Positions 16,928 to 25,948 of a stretch of DNA of 64,000 bases are shown piece by piece; the stretch's first letter is position 1; every line of letters begins with the position of its first letter. The notes under the pieces were generated by a model. It saw only the letters and a list, made by a program, of their open reading frames with translations. It was not told the origin of the DNA and did no database searches. Both the position numbers and the translations under genes were made by a program. The DNA lies in contig DUNU01000001.1 of assembly GCA_012839185.1 (NCBI GenBank), forward strand, positions 1 through 64,000. Reading direction: 5' to 3'. The stretch is from Clostridiales bacterium. Lineage in GTDB: Bacteria; Bacillota; Clostridia; Oscillospirales; Acutalibacteraceae.

Positions 16928-19264
16928 TTATCCGAGCCAAGTTTCCGTTTCGTCAAGTCCCATTGCACCTCTTAATATTGCTCGTGCGTCGGTGGCTTTG
17001 AGCTTGCCGTCGTTGTTTACGTCAGCGGCGAGGATTTGAGCATCACTTAAATTATCAAGCCCTAAAGCACCTCTTAATGCATTTCGTGCGTCGGTTGTCT
17101 TGATTTTCCCGTCGCCGTTGATGTCCCCTTTGAATACAACTGTTTTTTTCTCGATAAAGTTATCGCCATCATATATTTCAATCAAACAACCCGTACCGAT
17201 TGCATTTTCATTACCAAGTTGATTTTTATCAGCATCAATTATTTTGACGATAAATTCGTTGAGAGCCTCTTTAACCTGACCGACGGTTAATTCCTTGGCA
17301 ATATTAAGATACTCACCAATTATTTTAACCTTAACGGGAAGCTTGTTATAATCTAAAATCTTTGCTTCCGTTGGTTTCTCGGTGGGAGCCTCAGTAGGCT
17401 TTTCCGTAGGTTTTTCAGTCGGTGCCTCTGTGGGCTTTTCTGTTGGTATTTCTGTTGGTTTTTCGGCGGGAATGAAGTTATAGTGCATAGTTACGGTTGA
17501 ACCGAAATCATACAGATTTCTGTGTATCCACTCATCTTCCGTTCCGGTATAATAAACATCGGTCAATCCCGTACAACCGTTAAATGCTTCATTAAAAATT
17601 ATCGTTACGGAAGCCGGAATGACAATTTCGGTCAGTCCCGTGCAACCGGAAAACGCACTTTCTCCGATATGGGTAACAGCATCCGGAATTGTGATTTCGG
17701 TCAGTCCTGTACAATCCATGAAAGCCCTGTGCCCGATTTCTGTTACGGAATCCGGTATGGTGATTTTGGTCAGACCGGTACAACGCAAGAAAGTAAGCAT
17801 GTCAATTACCGTCACGGAATCAGGAATTGAAATCTCAGTTAAACCGGTACAATCATAAAACGCAGCAACCCCTATTTTCGTTACGGAATCTGGTATGGTG
17901 ATTTCGGTCAATCCCGTACAACCTTTGAAAGCATCGTCCGCAATCATTGTTACAGAATTCGGGATGGCACTGTTTTTGCACCCTAAAATCAGTAAATTTG
18001 TTTCTTTTTCAATCAGACAATTTCCGGAAGAATAATATTTTGCATTATTTTTGTCAACATCAATAGAGCCAAGCCCCGAACAACCGCCGAATGCGCCTGT
18101 CCGAATTTCCGTTACCGACTCCGGAATTGAAATTTCGGTTAGACCGGTACAACCTTCAAAGGCACGCACGTCGATGATTTTTGTAAAATTCGGGATAATA
18201 CTGTTTTTACATCCGAGTATCAGTGTAGCTGTTCCTTTTTCTATTATACAATTTCCGGACGAATGATACTTTGTATTATTCTCGTCAACCGTAACGGATT
18301 CAAGTCCTGAACAACCGATAAATGCAAACTCGGCGATTTCCGTTACCGACTTGGGAATTGTGATTTCGGTCAGACCCCTACAATCGGCAAATGCAAATTC
18401 CTCAATTTTTGTTACGGAATTCGGAATGACACTGTTTTTACATCCTGCTATCAATCTGTTTGTCCCTTTTTCAATCAGACAATTTCCGGAAGAATAATAA
18501 TTTTCATTGTCTTTGTCAACCTTTATGTATTCCAGTGCCGGACAACTTCTGAATGCACTTGAACCGATGAACGCAACCGAAGCCGATATTTCAATATCGG
18601 TCAGACCTTTACAATCGCCAAACGCTTCGGGACCTATGCTCACAACTGAGTCCGGAATTGTGATTCCGGTCAGGTCGGTGCATTCGATGAATGCACTGCC
18701 TGCAATTGTTTTTGTTCCGTCTTTGATTGTATATGTATGCGGCAATTTATTGCTGTCAGCCGCCAATAAATGCTTGCCGTTATACAATAAACCATCTGCT
18801 GTTCTGTTTAATTCATTTTCATAATAAGGCGTAGCAAAGAATACGAAAGCACCTATGCGTGTTACGGAGTCCGGTATAGTGATTTTTTCAAGCCTTGAAC
18901 AACTTTCAAACGCACTGTCCTCAATGATTGTGACAGAATCAGGAATTATTATTTCAGTCAGTTCCGAACAGCCGAAAAATGCAAATTGACAAATTGTTGT
19001 TACCGAATCGGGAATAATGATTTCAATCAGATCGGTACAATTATCAAACGCCCCTCCCCCGATCGTCGTTACAAAATTACCGCTCAATGTTTTAGGAATT
19101 TCAATCTTGCCACTGACAGATTCATCACAGTCGGTTATTGTAACTGTACCGTCCGTGACTTCATAAGTCAGATAACCTTCTGTTTCTGCAGTTACGGTCA
19201 AAGCAAACGGCAAAGCCGTGATAAACATTGCAAGCACCATTAAAACTGATAACAATTTTTTCAT
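16928..19264 (-). CDS. Secreted BspA-like LRR protein with dockerin
   Basis: 778 aa, ribosome site AAGGAG. Signal peptide about 1-27 (LLSVLMVLAMFITALPFALTVTA). Residues 40-590 are BspA-type LRR_5 repeats with the unit GCTGLTEITIPDSVTxIxxxAF, interrupted by four SSGNCLIEKxTxxLIxGCKNS segments. A PTEKPTEAPTE linker (about 615-650) and an X-like module lead to a dockerin (GDINGDGKIKTTDARNALRG and ADVNNDGKLKATDARAILRG). The dockerin is almost identical to that of the 5494 gene, including most synonymous positions, so the cassette has been copied or homogenised recently. There is no cohesin-like domain here. BspA-type repeats are linked with adhesion in other bacteria; the role here is not known. 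Confidence 0.88.
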   Translation of the reverse strand: MKKLLSVLMVLAMFITALPFALTVTAETEGYLTYEVTDGTVTITDCDESVSGKIEIPKTLSGNFVTTIGGGAFDNCTDLIEIIIPDSVTTICQFAFFGCSELTEIIIPDSVTIIEDSAFESCSRLEKITIPDSVTRIGAFVFFATPYYENELNRTADGLLYNGKHLLAADSNKLPHTYTIKDGTKTIAGSAFIECTDLTGITIPDSVVSIGPEAFGDCKGLTDIEISASVAFIGSSAFRSCPALEYIKVDKDNENYYSSGNCLIEKGTNRLIAGCKNSVIPNSVTKIEEFAFADCRGLTEITIPKSVTEIAEFAFIGCSGLESVTVDENNTKYHSSGNCIIEKGTATLILGCKNSIIPNFTKIIDVRAFEGCTGLTEISIPESVTEIRTGAFGGCSGLGSIDVDKNNAKYYSSGNCLIEKETNLLILGCKNSAIPNSVTMIADDAFKGCTGLTEITIPDSVTKIGVAAFYDCTGLTEISIPDSVTVIDMLTFLRCTGLTKITIPDSVTEIGHRAFMDCTGLTEITIPDAVTHIGESAFSGCTGLTEIVIPASVTIIFNEAFNGCTGLTDVYYTGTEDEWIHRNLYDFGSTVTMHYNFIPAEKPTEIPTEKPTEAPTEKPTEKPTEAPTEKPTEAKILDYNKLPVKVKIIGEYLNIAKELTVGQVKEALNEFIVKIIDADKNQLGNENAIGTGCLIEIYDGDNFIEKKTVVFKGDINGDGKIKTTDARNALRGALGLDNLSDAQILAADVNNDGKLKATDARAILRGAMGLDETETWLG

Positions 19265-19389
19265 TACAGTCTCCTTTATAATTAAATTTATAAAAGCAAA
19301 AAAATTTTCAAACAGTCATCGTCAGTTTCTCTGACTGGCATAATTACAATAATATCAACCTCCAAAACCAATGATATTAACATACTCTA

Positions 19390-19418
19390 ACTATAAAGCA
19401 CTTTCAATCAAAAGTCAA
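19390..19418 (-). promoter_or_regulatory. Promoter for 16928 LRR-dockerin gene
   Basis: On the minus strand, TTGACT, 17 bp, TATAGT. A leader of about 120 nt follows, containing a GTCAG/CTGAC hairpin near 19321-19335. Confidence 0.75.
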
Positions 19419-19531
19419 CTGTTTTTATGGGGTTTTTGTATTATTTCTTTATATTTTATGTAAATCAGATTCTAAACAATTCAGAAAAATTGCATCAATG
19501 AATTTACCCTTAAAAGTTTAATTGAGAAAAA

Positions 19532-19584
19532 AACAAATAAAGAAAAAGGGCTTCAGAAGTCAGTATTTGACCTCAAAAGCCCTT
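19532..19584 (-). terminator. Intrinsic terminator of GH16 gene
   Basis: On the minus strand, AAGGGCTT (19584-19577) pairs with AAGCCCTT (19553-19546), followed by TTTCTTTATTTG. The rest of 19265-19661 is AT-rich with no gene seen. Confidence 0.75.
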
Positions 19585-19661
19585 GTTTTATGCCTTTTTA
19601 CGGTTTTGACGCCGAAAAAGGGTTTTTATTTTATTAAAATCTGCAAGAATATTGATTTTCG

Positions 19662-21944
19662 CTATGATACGGGTATCAGTTTGACAGCATTGATGATGAC
19701 GGGATCGTTATTGCCCTGATAACGTAGAACCTGAAGGTAAATTTCAATATTATCAATATGAGAAGCGGTTGTGAAAGTTAATTCAAATTGACCGTTTGCC
19801 GTTACCACTTCTTCAATGTTAGTATAACGCCCATTGTAGTCGTTGACACCGAATTGAAGTTCAGCTCCACAAGACGCAACATTAACAATCAGGGTATATG
19901 TCTTGCCTTTTTCAACAGTTATTTCCCGAGTTAGTCTGTCAGTGTCATTTCCGGACGCAAGAGTTGCAAAGCCGTTATTAATAACGGTGCTGCCGGAAGT
20001 ACTCCAACCATCAGAACCATTAGCAAAGTCACCGTTTGAAATCAAGTTTTCATACGTATCTTCGGGAGGATCCGGATCAGGTTCGGGTATCACAATGTCT
20101 TCCTCGGTTCCTTCTCCTTCTACCAGTGAAACATTTTTGATGATAACAGGTGCACTGCTTGCTTGATAACGCAAAACTTGTAAATACACCTCAACAGTGT
20201 CTATGTGAGAAGCAGTTGTAAATGTCAGTTGAACTTTTCCGTGCGAATTGGTAGATGTTTCAATATTGGTGTACCGTCCGTCATAGTCATTGACACCAAT
20301 CTGGAGTTCAGCTCCACAGGACTCAACATCGGCGGATAGTGTGTAGGTTTTACCTTTTTCTAATTGTACGGTTTGTGTCAAACGGTCAGTGTTGGAGCCG
20401 GAGACCAATTTTGCAGAACCTGTCGTTATTTCTGTGCCACCGGAGATGTTCCAGTAATCGCCGGCATTGGCGAAATCTCCATTAATAATGTATTCCACGG
20501 TATCTTCAGGTATTTCCGGAGGATCCGGGATGGTTCCCGGGTCAACGGGGTCAACTGTAGATGTATTTTCGTGTTTTCCGCTTATGACGGATATGTTATC
20601 AACGTATGCCGGATTTCCTTCTTGATATCGTTCAACTTGGACATAAACTACCATATTTTTACAGTGTTCTTCGGTTGTGAAAGTAATATATTTCTCACCG
20701 GAATTATTGAAGGTTTCACAAGTATTAGCAGAGCCATTTGTTTTACGGGCTCCCAAAGTTACCTCAGTACCATCGGAAACAATATCAGCCTTCAAAGTAT
20801 AAGTCATTTTTGGCTGAACATTTATTATTTGAGAGAGTGTACGTGTTGCGGAGCCTGTGTTCAGCTTGCCACGACCGTCAACAACAGTAGCTTCACCGTC
20901 AATAATCCAACCTTCCGTGCCTGCGGAGAAATCACCGTTAATGACATGCTCATAATTCTCAGCTTCAATGTCCTCGGGGAAAGAATCAGCAGCCCAACCA
21001 TCTTTAGGATAGGTTTCGTTACCGATGGTATCTCCTGCCTCACAATAAGGAGTAATCCTGACAGAATCAATTTCAAACACTGTCGTGTCAAAATCTGCGG
21101 TTCCGGTCCAGCCAGTATCTCCGTACGTATCATTATCGCTGTCTATAGAAGACGGGAACCAAATGCCAATCCATAAGCGACTGGCATTAGTGGGAATGTA
21201 CTCATAACTTGTATAAAGCAGTTCACCATCTATATAGAAATCAACACGAGCCTGTTCAGTTTCATCACCGGTGTGCCAATCAAAACGGAAGGTGTGCCAC
21301 TGATCGTCATCAAGAGCATTCGGCAGAGTATGGAAATGTGAATTGCTGCGGTTCTCCATAACATATGTGTTAAAACGAGCTGCATGGAAAGTCGGTGTGT
21401 CAAAATCAGCATTTGCGGTAGGCAGTTCAATATCAATCTCGTGATTTACAACTGCATATGCACCGGTTTGGTCAGGAAAAGCATTGTATCCAGCAGAACC
21501 TTTTGGATATTCTTCATATTGGAAAGTCCAAATAGCGGAGCACGCACCAAGTTCTGGTGCTATTTTTGCTACTACTTCGTAGCTGCCGGAAGCATAGTAA
21601 TTGCGGGTTGCAATAGCTGCACCGGTTCGTATACCGCCCGGTAAGTATTTGTTGCAGCCTTGAACATCACCTGTATACAAGTTGCCATGACCTTCTAACT
21701 TTAGTGTGCCCTCTGAAACGGAAACATTTTCAGGGACAACGCCACCATTCCAGCCTCCCCACATCTTCTCTGCAATCAGCCATTTGCTGGTATCAAGAGA
21801 GTCGCCGGAAAAGTCATCATAGAATTCCTCGGTCTGTCCTGCCTGGTTTACATTTGGAACCGGTGTTGCGATTACAGCGGGTGTAAATATGGTAACAATC
21901 ATCACGCAGACAAGAACAGTACTGACAAGTTTCCTCATTTTCAT
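19662..21944 (-). CDS. Secreted GH16 beta-glucanase with three CBM4/9-like modules
   Basis: 760 aa. Signal peptide about 1-27 (VSTVLVCVMIVTIFTPAVIA). GH16 catalytic domain about 40-305 with the retaining active-site motif HEIDIELPT near 171 (ExDxE: nucleophile, helper Asp, acid/base). It is followed by three beta-sandwich modules of CBM4/9 type, about 335-460, 490-615 and 635-757, each starting VINGDF or IxNGDFA and containing KGKTYTL and LQVLRYQ. The last two are close duplicates of one another. GH16 enzymes of this layout usually cleave beta-1,3 or mixed-linkage beta-glucans. Pro/Asp/Glu linkers (PDPDPPED) separate the modules. No dockerin. It has its own consensus promoter and terminator. 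Confidence 0.88.
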   Translation of the reverse strand: MKMRKLVSTVLVCVMIVTIFTPAVIATPVPNVNQAGQTEEFYDDFSGDSLDTSKWLIAEKMWGGWNGGVVPENVSVSEGTLKLEGHGNLYTGDVQGCNKYLPGGIRTGAAIATRNYYASGSYEVVAKIAPELGACSAIWTFQYEEYPKGSAGYNAFPDQTGAYAVVNHEIDIELPTANADFDTPTFHAARFNTYVMENRSNSHFHTLPNALDDDQWHTFRFDWHTGDETEQARVDFYIDGELLYTSYEYIPTNASRLWIGIWFPSSIDSDNDTYGDTGWTGTADFDTTVFEIDSVRITPYCEAGDTIGNETYPKDGWAADSFPEDIEAENYEHVINGDFSAGTEGWIIDGEATVVDGRGKLNTGSATRTLSQIINVQPKMTYTLKADIVSDGTEVTLGARKTNGSANTCETFNNSGEKYITFTTEEHCKNMVVYVQVERYQEGNPAYVDNISVISGKHENTSTVDPVDPGTIPDPPEIPEDTVEYIINGDFANAGDYWNISGGTEITTGSAKLVSGSNTDRLTQTVQLEKGKTYTLSADVESCGAELQIGVNDYDGRYTNIETSTNSHGKVQLTFTTASHIDTVEVYLQVLRYQASSAPVIIKNVSLVEGEGTEEDIVIPEPDPDPPEDTYENLISNGDFANGSDGWSTSGSTVINNGFATLASGNDTDRLTREITVEKGKTYTLIVNVASCGAELQFGVNDYNGRYTNIEEVVTANGQFELTFTTASHIDNIEIYLQVLRYQGNNDPVIINAVKLIPVS

Positions 21945-22147
21945 AATAATCGCCTCATTTCTTTTATTTTTAATCTTGTTTTACAGTAAATCGTATCAAA
22001 AACAATTGTGAAATTAATGAATCAGCAGAATAACAAATGAAATTCATTGCTACGGACAAAGAAATATCAGAATTCTTTTAAGTGCAGAAATAATTATTCT
22101 TATCTTTACATCGTTTGCATTGATTTCATGTTGCTTCTACATATAAT

Positions 22148-22176
22148 TTTATACCATATTTTTTATAATTTGTCAA
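22148..22176 (-). promoter_or_regulatory. Promoter for GH16 gene
   Basis: On the minus strand, TTGACA, 17 bp, TATAAA. It leaves a leader of about 195 nt. Nothing else is evident in 21945-22305 apart from the terminator at 22270. Confidence 0.75.
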
Positions 22177-22269
22177 TAGTAACATAGAAATTTTACTACT
22201 CTTTTGATAAATAAAAAGGTTTTCAAAGGTATGTAACAGTTAATTTCAATGATCCGTTTATGATTTTTA

Positions 22270-22299
22270 ACAGAAAACCTCGCCGATTGCTCAGCGAGG
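22270..22299 (-). terminator. Intrinsic terminator of 22306 kinase gene
   Basis: On the minus strand, CCTCGC (22299-22294) pairs with GCGAGG (22283-22278), followed by TTTTCTG, just after the kinase stop codon. Confidence 0.8.
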
Positions 22300-22305
22300 T
22301 ATATT

Positions 22306-24765
22306 TTATTTTGCTAATGGTAGTTTAACTGTTGCCTTGAATAAATCACCATCAATTTCAATGCTGAATTTTCCTCCTTGAATTTCAGCAAGACTTTGTA
22401 CTATTGATAAGCCAAGACCGCTGCCTTCTGTTGTTCTTGCAGTATCACCTCTGACAAAACGTTGCATTAGTTGCTCAGAAGTGAGATTAAGGGGTGCTTT
22501 TGAAATATTTTTAATGGTTATAATTCCATATTCATCATCTTTGCAAATATCAATGTATACTCTGGTATTTGTTTCAGAATATTTCGCAGCATTAGACAAA
22601 AGATTTTGCAGTATTCTTGCAGTATGCCTTCCATCTGCATAAATTTTGATTTCCTCGTTCGGAGCATTAGTGATAATTTCATTACCGTTGCTCTTTAATC
22701 GGTCTGCATTTTCTCCCGCCGTTTGGATAACCAACTCATAAAGATTTAGTTGCATGAGCTCAACTTTTATATTTCCGGTACTGGCTTTGCTTGCTTCAAC
22801 CAAATCATCAATAAGTACTTTTAATCGTTGAGATTTTTCACTCAAAATATCAATATATTCTCTTTCTGTCGGATTTTCAATATTGCACATTTTGAGTAAA
22901 TCCGTATATGTAATGATAGAAGTAAGCGGAGTTTTCAAATCGTGGGAAACGTTTGTAATAAGTTCTAATTTTGTGCTTTCCTCGCGAATTGCTTTGTCGA
23001 CTGCAACTTGCATACCGTCTCCGATACGATTTATTGAGACAGCAGAGTCACGTAGACATTTAGGAATAGAATCAATATCGATTTTTGTATCAATATGCCC
23101 ATTTGCTAATTTGTAGGACGCATCAAAAATCTTGTCAACCGATTTGACAATATGATAGAAATACAATAATACTACTGCATTGAAAATAAGATCTAAAGCC
23201 CCTAAAAAGTATATCCATGAACTATTGCTATAAATTGTTGCGGAGATTAAAAATGTAAATACGAGATTTATGATAATGTAAATTGCACCAAAAACGAGAA
23301 CACTTTTGCGAAGAACATTAAGTTTCATGTTAAATAATCTCTTGAGAAAAGCAAAGAATTTATACCAAAGATTATTTTTGATAAGTGTTTTATTTCTGAT
23401 TTGGAATATCAGCGATAAGACATAAGAAAGAAGCAGAAGAATAGATATGCCGAAAATCAAGACGGTACCAATTATTAAGGAGATTGTAATAATGAAGCTG
23501 TCCGGTAAATAGTTAATCTCATCAATTGCAAAAAACAAAAACAACGGAAGAGCAATTACAAGAACGGCTATAAAGATGAATTTAATGTCATTCGGTATCT
23601 TTTCAAAAAGAGGAATTTTATCAATATTTTTTCCATAACTTGTGAAGAGTATTATTACAAGGATAAAAGATATTGCTAACACCACTACAGACAGCCTTAA
23701 CATAAGCATTGAATTATTTGGAATTATTGAATGAATTACTTTGATATTTCCTACAGCTGTTCCATTATCATGAATTTGAACAATGATAAGCTTTGAATGT
23801 GAGTTCTTTAAGTTGTCAAGAGTACCAACGAAAGAATCTTCAAAAGAATTCTTGAATAAGTCCTCGAACGGATTGTCAGAAGAAAAATCAATTATTTTTC
23901 CTTTTTGTTCTCCTTCAGAATATTCGAAATAGTACTTTTCGTCTTTTGCGACAATTTTCTTAATTGCATCAAACTGTTTCAAAACATCTTCATTAACATT
24001 ACTTACTACATAATCATTTGAGTGCTTAATTTCTCCGTCATCTAAAAAATCCGCTTGAATATTTGAGCAAAAAGTGTTAGTAGCACCGTTAATGAATATC
24101 ATACAAATACCGTTATCGCGAGCAAAAGGACTATGCATATATTGATAATAATTGATTTGTTCGTAGTTATTATAGTAACTTCTAACAGCATCTACAGTTT
24201 GAGAAAAAGCAGAAAGTGAAGTTTTAGAGTATATTTCCGTGATTAACTCAGAAATAGAAGTTAAGTACGCTTTTACACTATTAGAGCCGGAAGATGCTGC
24301 CGTAACACCTTCTTCAGATTCTTGAAACACTTGTTCAGTAAATACTTCTGTGATTTCAGCGTTTAAACAATAATGCTCATACATTAAATCAATCAAGGCA
24401 TTAGCATGATAATGCGAATTTTCGTCAGCGATTGACAAACAAGTTTCTAAATACGGGACTAACTCAGCAGGGCAGTTGTCATAAAGATTTTGCAATTTCT
24501 CAGTCTGTTTAAGTATGTGTTCAAATTCATCTTTAATTACATAATCGTCGATAATTGTAGAATAATCAAAGGTATTGGTGTATCCATCATTTATCAGAAG
24601 ATAGATTGATTTTTCAAAGATATGACTATTGTGATAATCTCCGTCAGAGTTAAATATCGCCTCACCTAAAAATCCTAATACACCACCAATAAGCCATACG
24701 AAAGTTAAAACAACAATTGTTATTGATAAGATTGTTTCCTTAATTTTTTTCGATTTTGTATCCAA
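22306..24765 (-). CDS. Large multi-pass sensor histidine kinase
   Basis: 819 aa. One TM segment near 11-33, a large extracellular region (about 35-375), then a cluster of about six TM helices between 380 and 560 (LMLRLSVVVLAISFILVIILF, FIFIAVLVIALPLFLFFA and others). The cytoplasmic part has HisKA with NVSHDLKTPLTSIITYTDLL near 607 and a HATPase domain with NAAKYSE, VRGDTARTTEGSGLGLSIVQSLAEIQGG. This layout, with the kinase of VanS/PhoR type, is common in Clostridia; the ligand is not known. It overlaps the response regulator gene by 26 bp, so the pair is coupled. The operator-like repeats upstream of the operon suggest autoregulation. Confidence 0.9.
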   Translation of the reverse strand: MDTKSKKIKETILSITIVVLTFVWLIGGVLGFLGEAIFNSDGDYHNSHIFEKSIYLLINDGYTNTFDYSTIIDDYVIKDEFEHILKQTEKLQNLYDNCPAELVPYLETCLSIADENSHYHANALIDLMYEHYCLNAEITEVFTEQVFQESEEGVTAASSGSNSVKAYLTSISELITEIYSKTSLSAFSQTVDAVRSYYNNYEQINYYQYMHSPFARDNGICMIFINGATNTFCSNIQADFLDDGEIKHSNDYVVSNVNEDVLKQFDAIKKIVAKDEKYYFEYSEGEQKGKIIDFSSDNPFEDLFKNSFEDSFVGTLDNLKNSHSKLIIVQIHDNGTAVGNIKVIHSIIPNNSMLMLRLSVVVLAISFILVIILFTSYGKNIDKIPLFEKIPNDIKFIFIAVLVIALPLFLFFAIDEINYLPDSFIITISLIIGTVLIFGISILLLLSYVLSLIFQIRNKTLIKNNLWYKFFAFLKRLFNMKLNVLRKSVLVFGAIYIIINLVFTFLISATIYSNSSWIYFLGALDLIFNAVVLLYFYHIVKSVDKIFDASYKLANGHIDTKIDIDSIPKCLRDSAVSINRIGDGMQVAVDKAIREESTKLELITNVSHDLKTPLTSIITYTDLLKMCNIENPTEREYIDILSEKSQRLKVLIDDLVEASKASTGNIKVELMQLNLYELVIQTAGENADRLKSNGNEIITNAPNEEIKIYADGRHTARILQNLLSNAAKYSETNTRVYIDICKDDEYGIITIKNISKAPLNLTSEQLMQRFVRGDTARTTEGSGLGLSIVQSLAEIQGGKFSIEIDGDLFKATVKLPLAK

Positions 24766-25429
24766 GTCCCCATACCACCTTTAAATATTTTGGGTTTTTT
24801 GTGTCAATCTCAATCTTTTCACGGATACGAGCAATATGAACAGTTACGGTCTTCTCAGTATAGTACGAAGGTTCATTCCATACAGCTTCATAAATTTGTC
24901 CAGTTGTTAAAACCATACCGGCATTATCAGCTAAATATTCAAGTATTTTATACTCAGTTGCCGTAAGATAAACTTCATCACCGTCAACAGTAACCTTCTT
25001 TGCATTTTTGTCAATAACTAAGCCGTCAATAACAATAATATTCTTATCACTAATTGGAGCAGCACCTAAAGAAGTGTATCGACGAACCTGCGATTTTACT
25101 CTTGCCATAAGTTCAAGAGGAGAAAACGGTTTTGTAACATAGTCATCAGCACCAAGCCCCAGCCCGAGTATCTTGTCAGTATCTTCCGATTTAGCAGAAA
25201 GCATAATAACCGGTATATTATACTTTTCTCTTATACGTCTGATCGTTTCAATTCCGTCAAGCACCGGCATCATAACATCAAGAATAACAAGATGAACTTC
25301 GTTATTCTCAATAAGGTCTAATGCTTCTTTTCCGTTTTGTGCTTTTAATGTGTTATATCCGTCCATTTTGAGATAAATCTCAATGGAATTTAAGATAGCG
25401 ACATCATCATCACAAATTAAAATGTTCAT
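24740..25429 (-). CDS. VanR/PhoB-type response regulator
   Basis: 229 aa. Receiver: acidic triad start DDD at 7-9, phospho-acceptor in LVILDVMMP near 53, MLSAKS and VTKPFSPLEL. DNA-binding winged helix from about 130 with LTATEYKILEYLADN and KTVTVHIARIREKI. It overlaps the following kinase gene by 26 bp. The region upstream contains three 11-bp direct repeats fitting a PhoB/PhoP-type binding site, so positive autoregulation is plausible. Confidence 0.92.
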   Translation of the reverse strand: MNILICDDDVAILNSIEIYLKMDGYNTLKAQNGKEALDLIENNEVHLVILDVMMPVLDGIETIRRIREKYNIPVIMLSAKSEDTDKILGLGLGADDYVTKPFSPLELMARVKSQVRRYTSLGAAPISDKNIIVIDGLVIDKNAKKVTVDGDEVYLTATEYKILEYLADNAGMVLTTGQIYEAVWNEPSYYTEKTVTVHIARIREKIEIDTKNPKYLKVVWGLGYKIEKN

Positions 25430-25463
25430 ATTGTTCTCCGTAAATGTTTGATTGAGTGTATTA

Positions 25464-25528
25464 AGTATAAAACTGTAAAATTAAAATGAGGCAAAGGTAT
25501 TACTAAGATTTTGTTAAGATTCTGTTAA
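25464..25528 (-). promoter_or_regulatory. Response-regulator-type operator and -10 box
   Basis: On the minus strand, TTAACAGAATC (25528-25518), TTAACAAAATC (25517-25507) and TTAGTAATACC (25506-25496) are three direct repeats of exactly 11 bp. TATACT (25469-25464) is a -10 box with no good -35 in front, so the repeats occupy the -35 region, as in promoters activated by OmpR/PhoB-type regulators. Binding by the 24740 product is inference. Confidence 0.6.
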
Positions 25529-25529
25529 T

Positions 25530-25948
25530 TAAATTATTAGTTTTTTAAGTTGCTTTTGTACATAAATGAATATTTTTTTGAATTTTGAGCAGTTTTTGCG
25601 TTAATCCGCCTTCTCTGTTAATATTACAGCTTTTTGCAATGAAAATCAAGGGGTACTTTATGAAATCACTAAATGCAGATTTTGAACAAGCATCATTTTG
25701 CAGTAAAAGAAAATTTGTTTAGCAAGATAGAGTTTAGTTTTAAAGATTTTCGCTTGTCTCTTTGTATCCCCATTTATGTTATCTCGTATCCAATGTACCA
25801 GATATTTTGTATTCCGTACTATATTTTTATTCCCGATTTCTCATATAAATTTGCACCCCTAAAGGATCTGACTTTTGGGGTGCTTATCATTTTAATTGTT
25901 TGATGACAAATGTTATTATAAACCATTTAAGCAGGGAATATTACATTC
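25530..25948. other. Intergenic stretch with a strong hairpin
   Basis: No supported gene. GCACCCCTAAAG (25853-25864) pairs with CTTTTGGGGTGC (25872-25883) apart from one mismatch, forming a strong hairpin that may terminate transcription from either side. A 20-codon reading frame with an AAGGGG ribosome-like site (25660-25722) is present but unsupported. Confidence 0.5.

Noticed and set aside
25660-25722. 20-codon reading frame with a ribosome-like site
   Set aside because: Too short and lacking family resemblance, promoter or conservation evidence.
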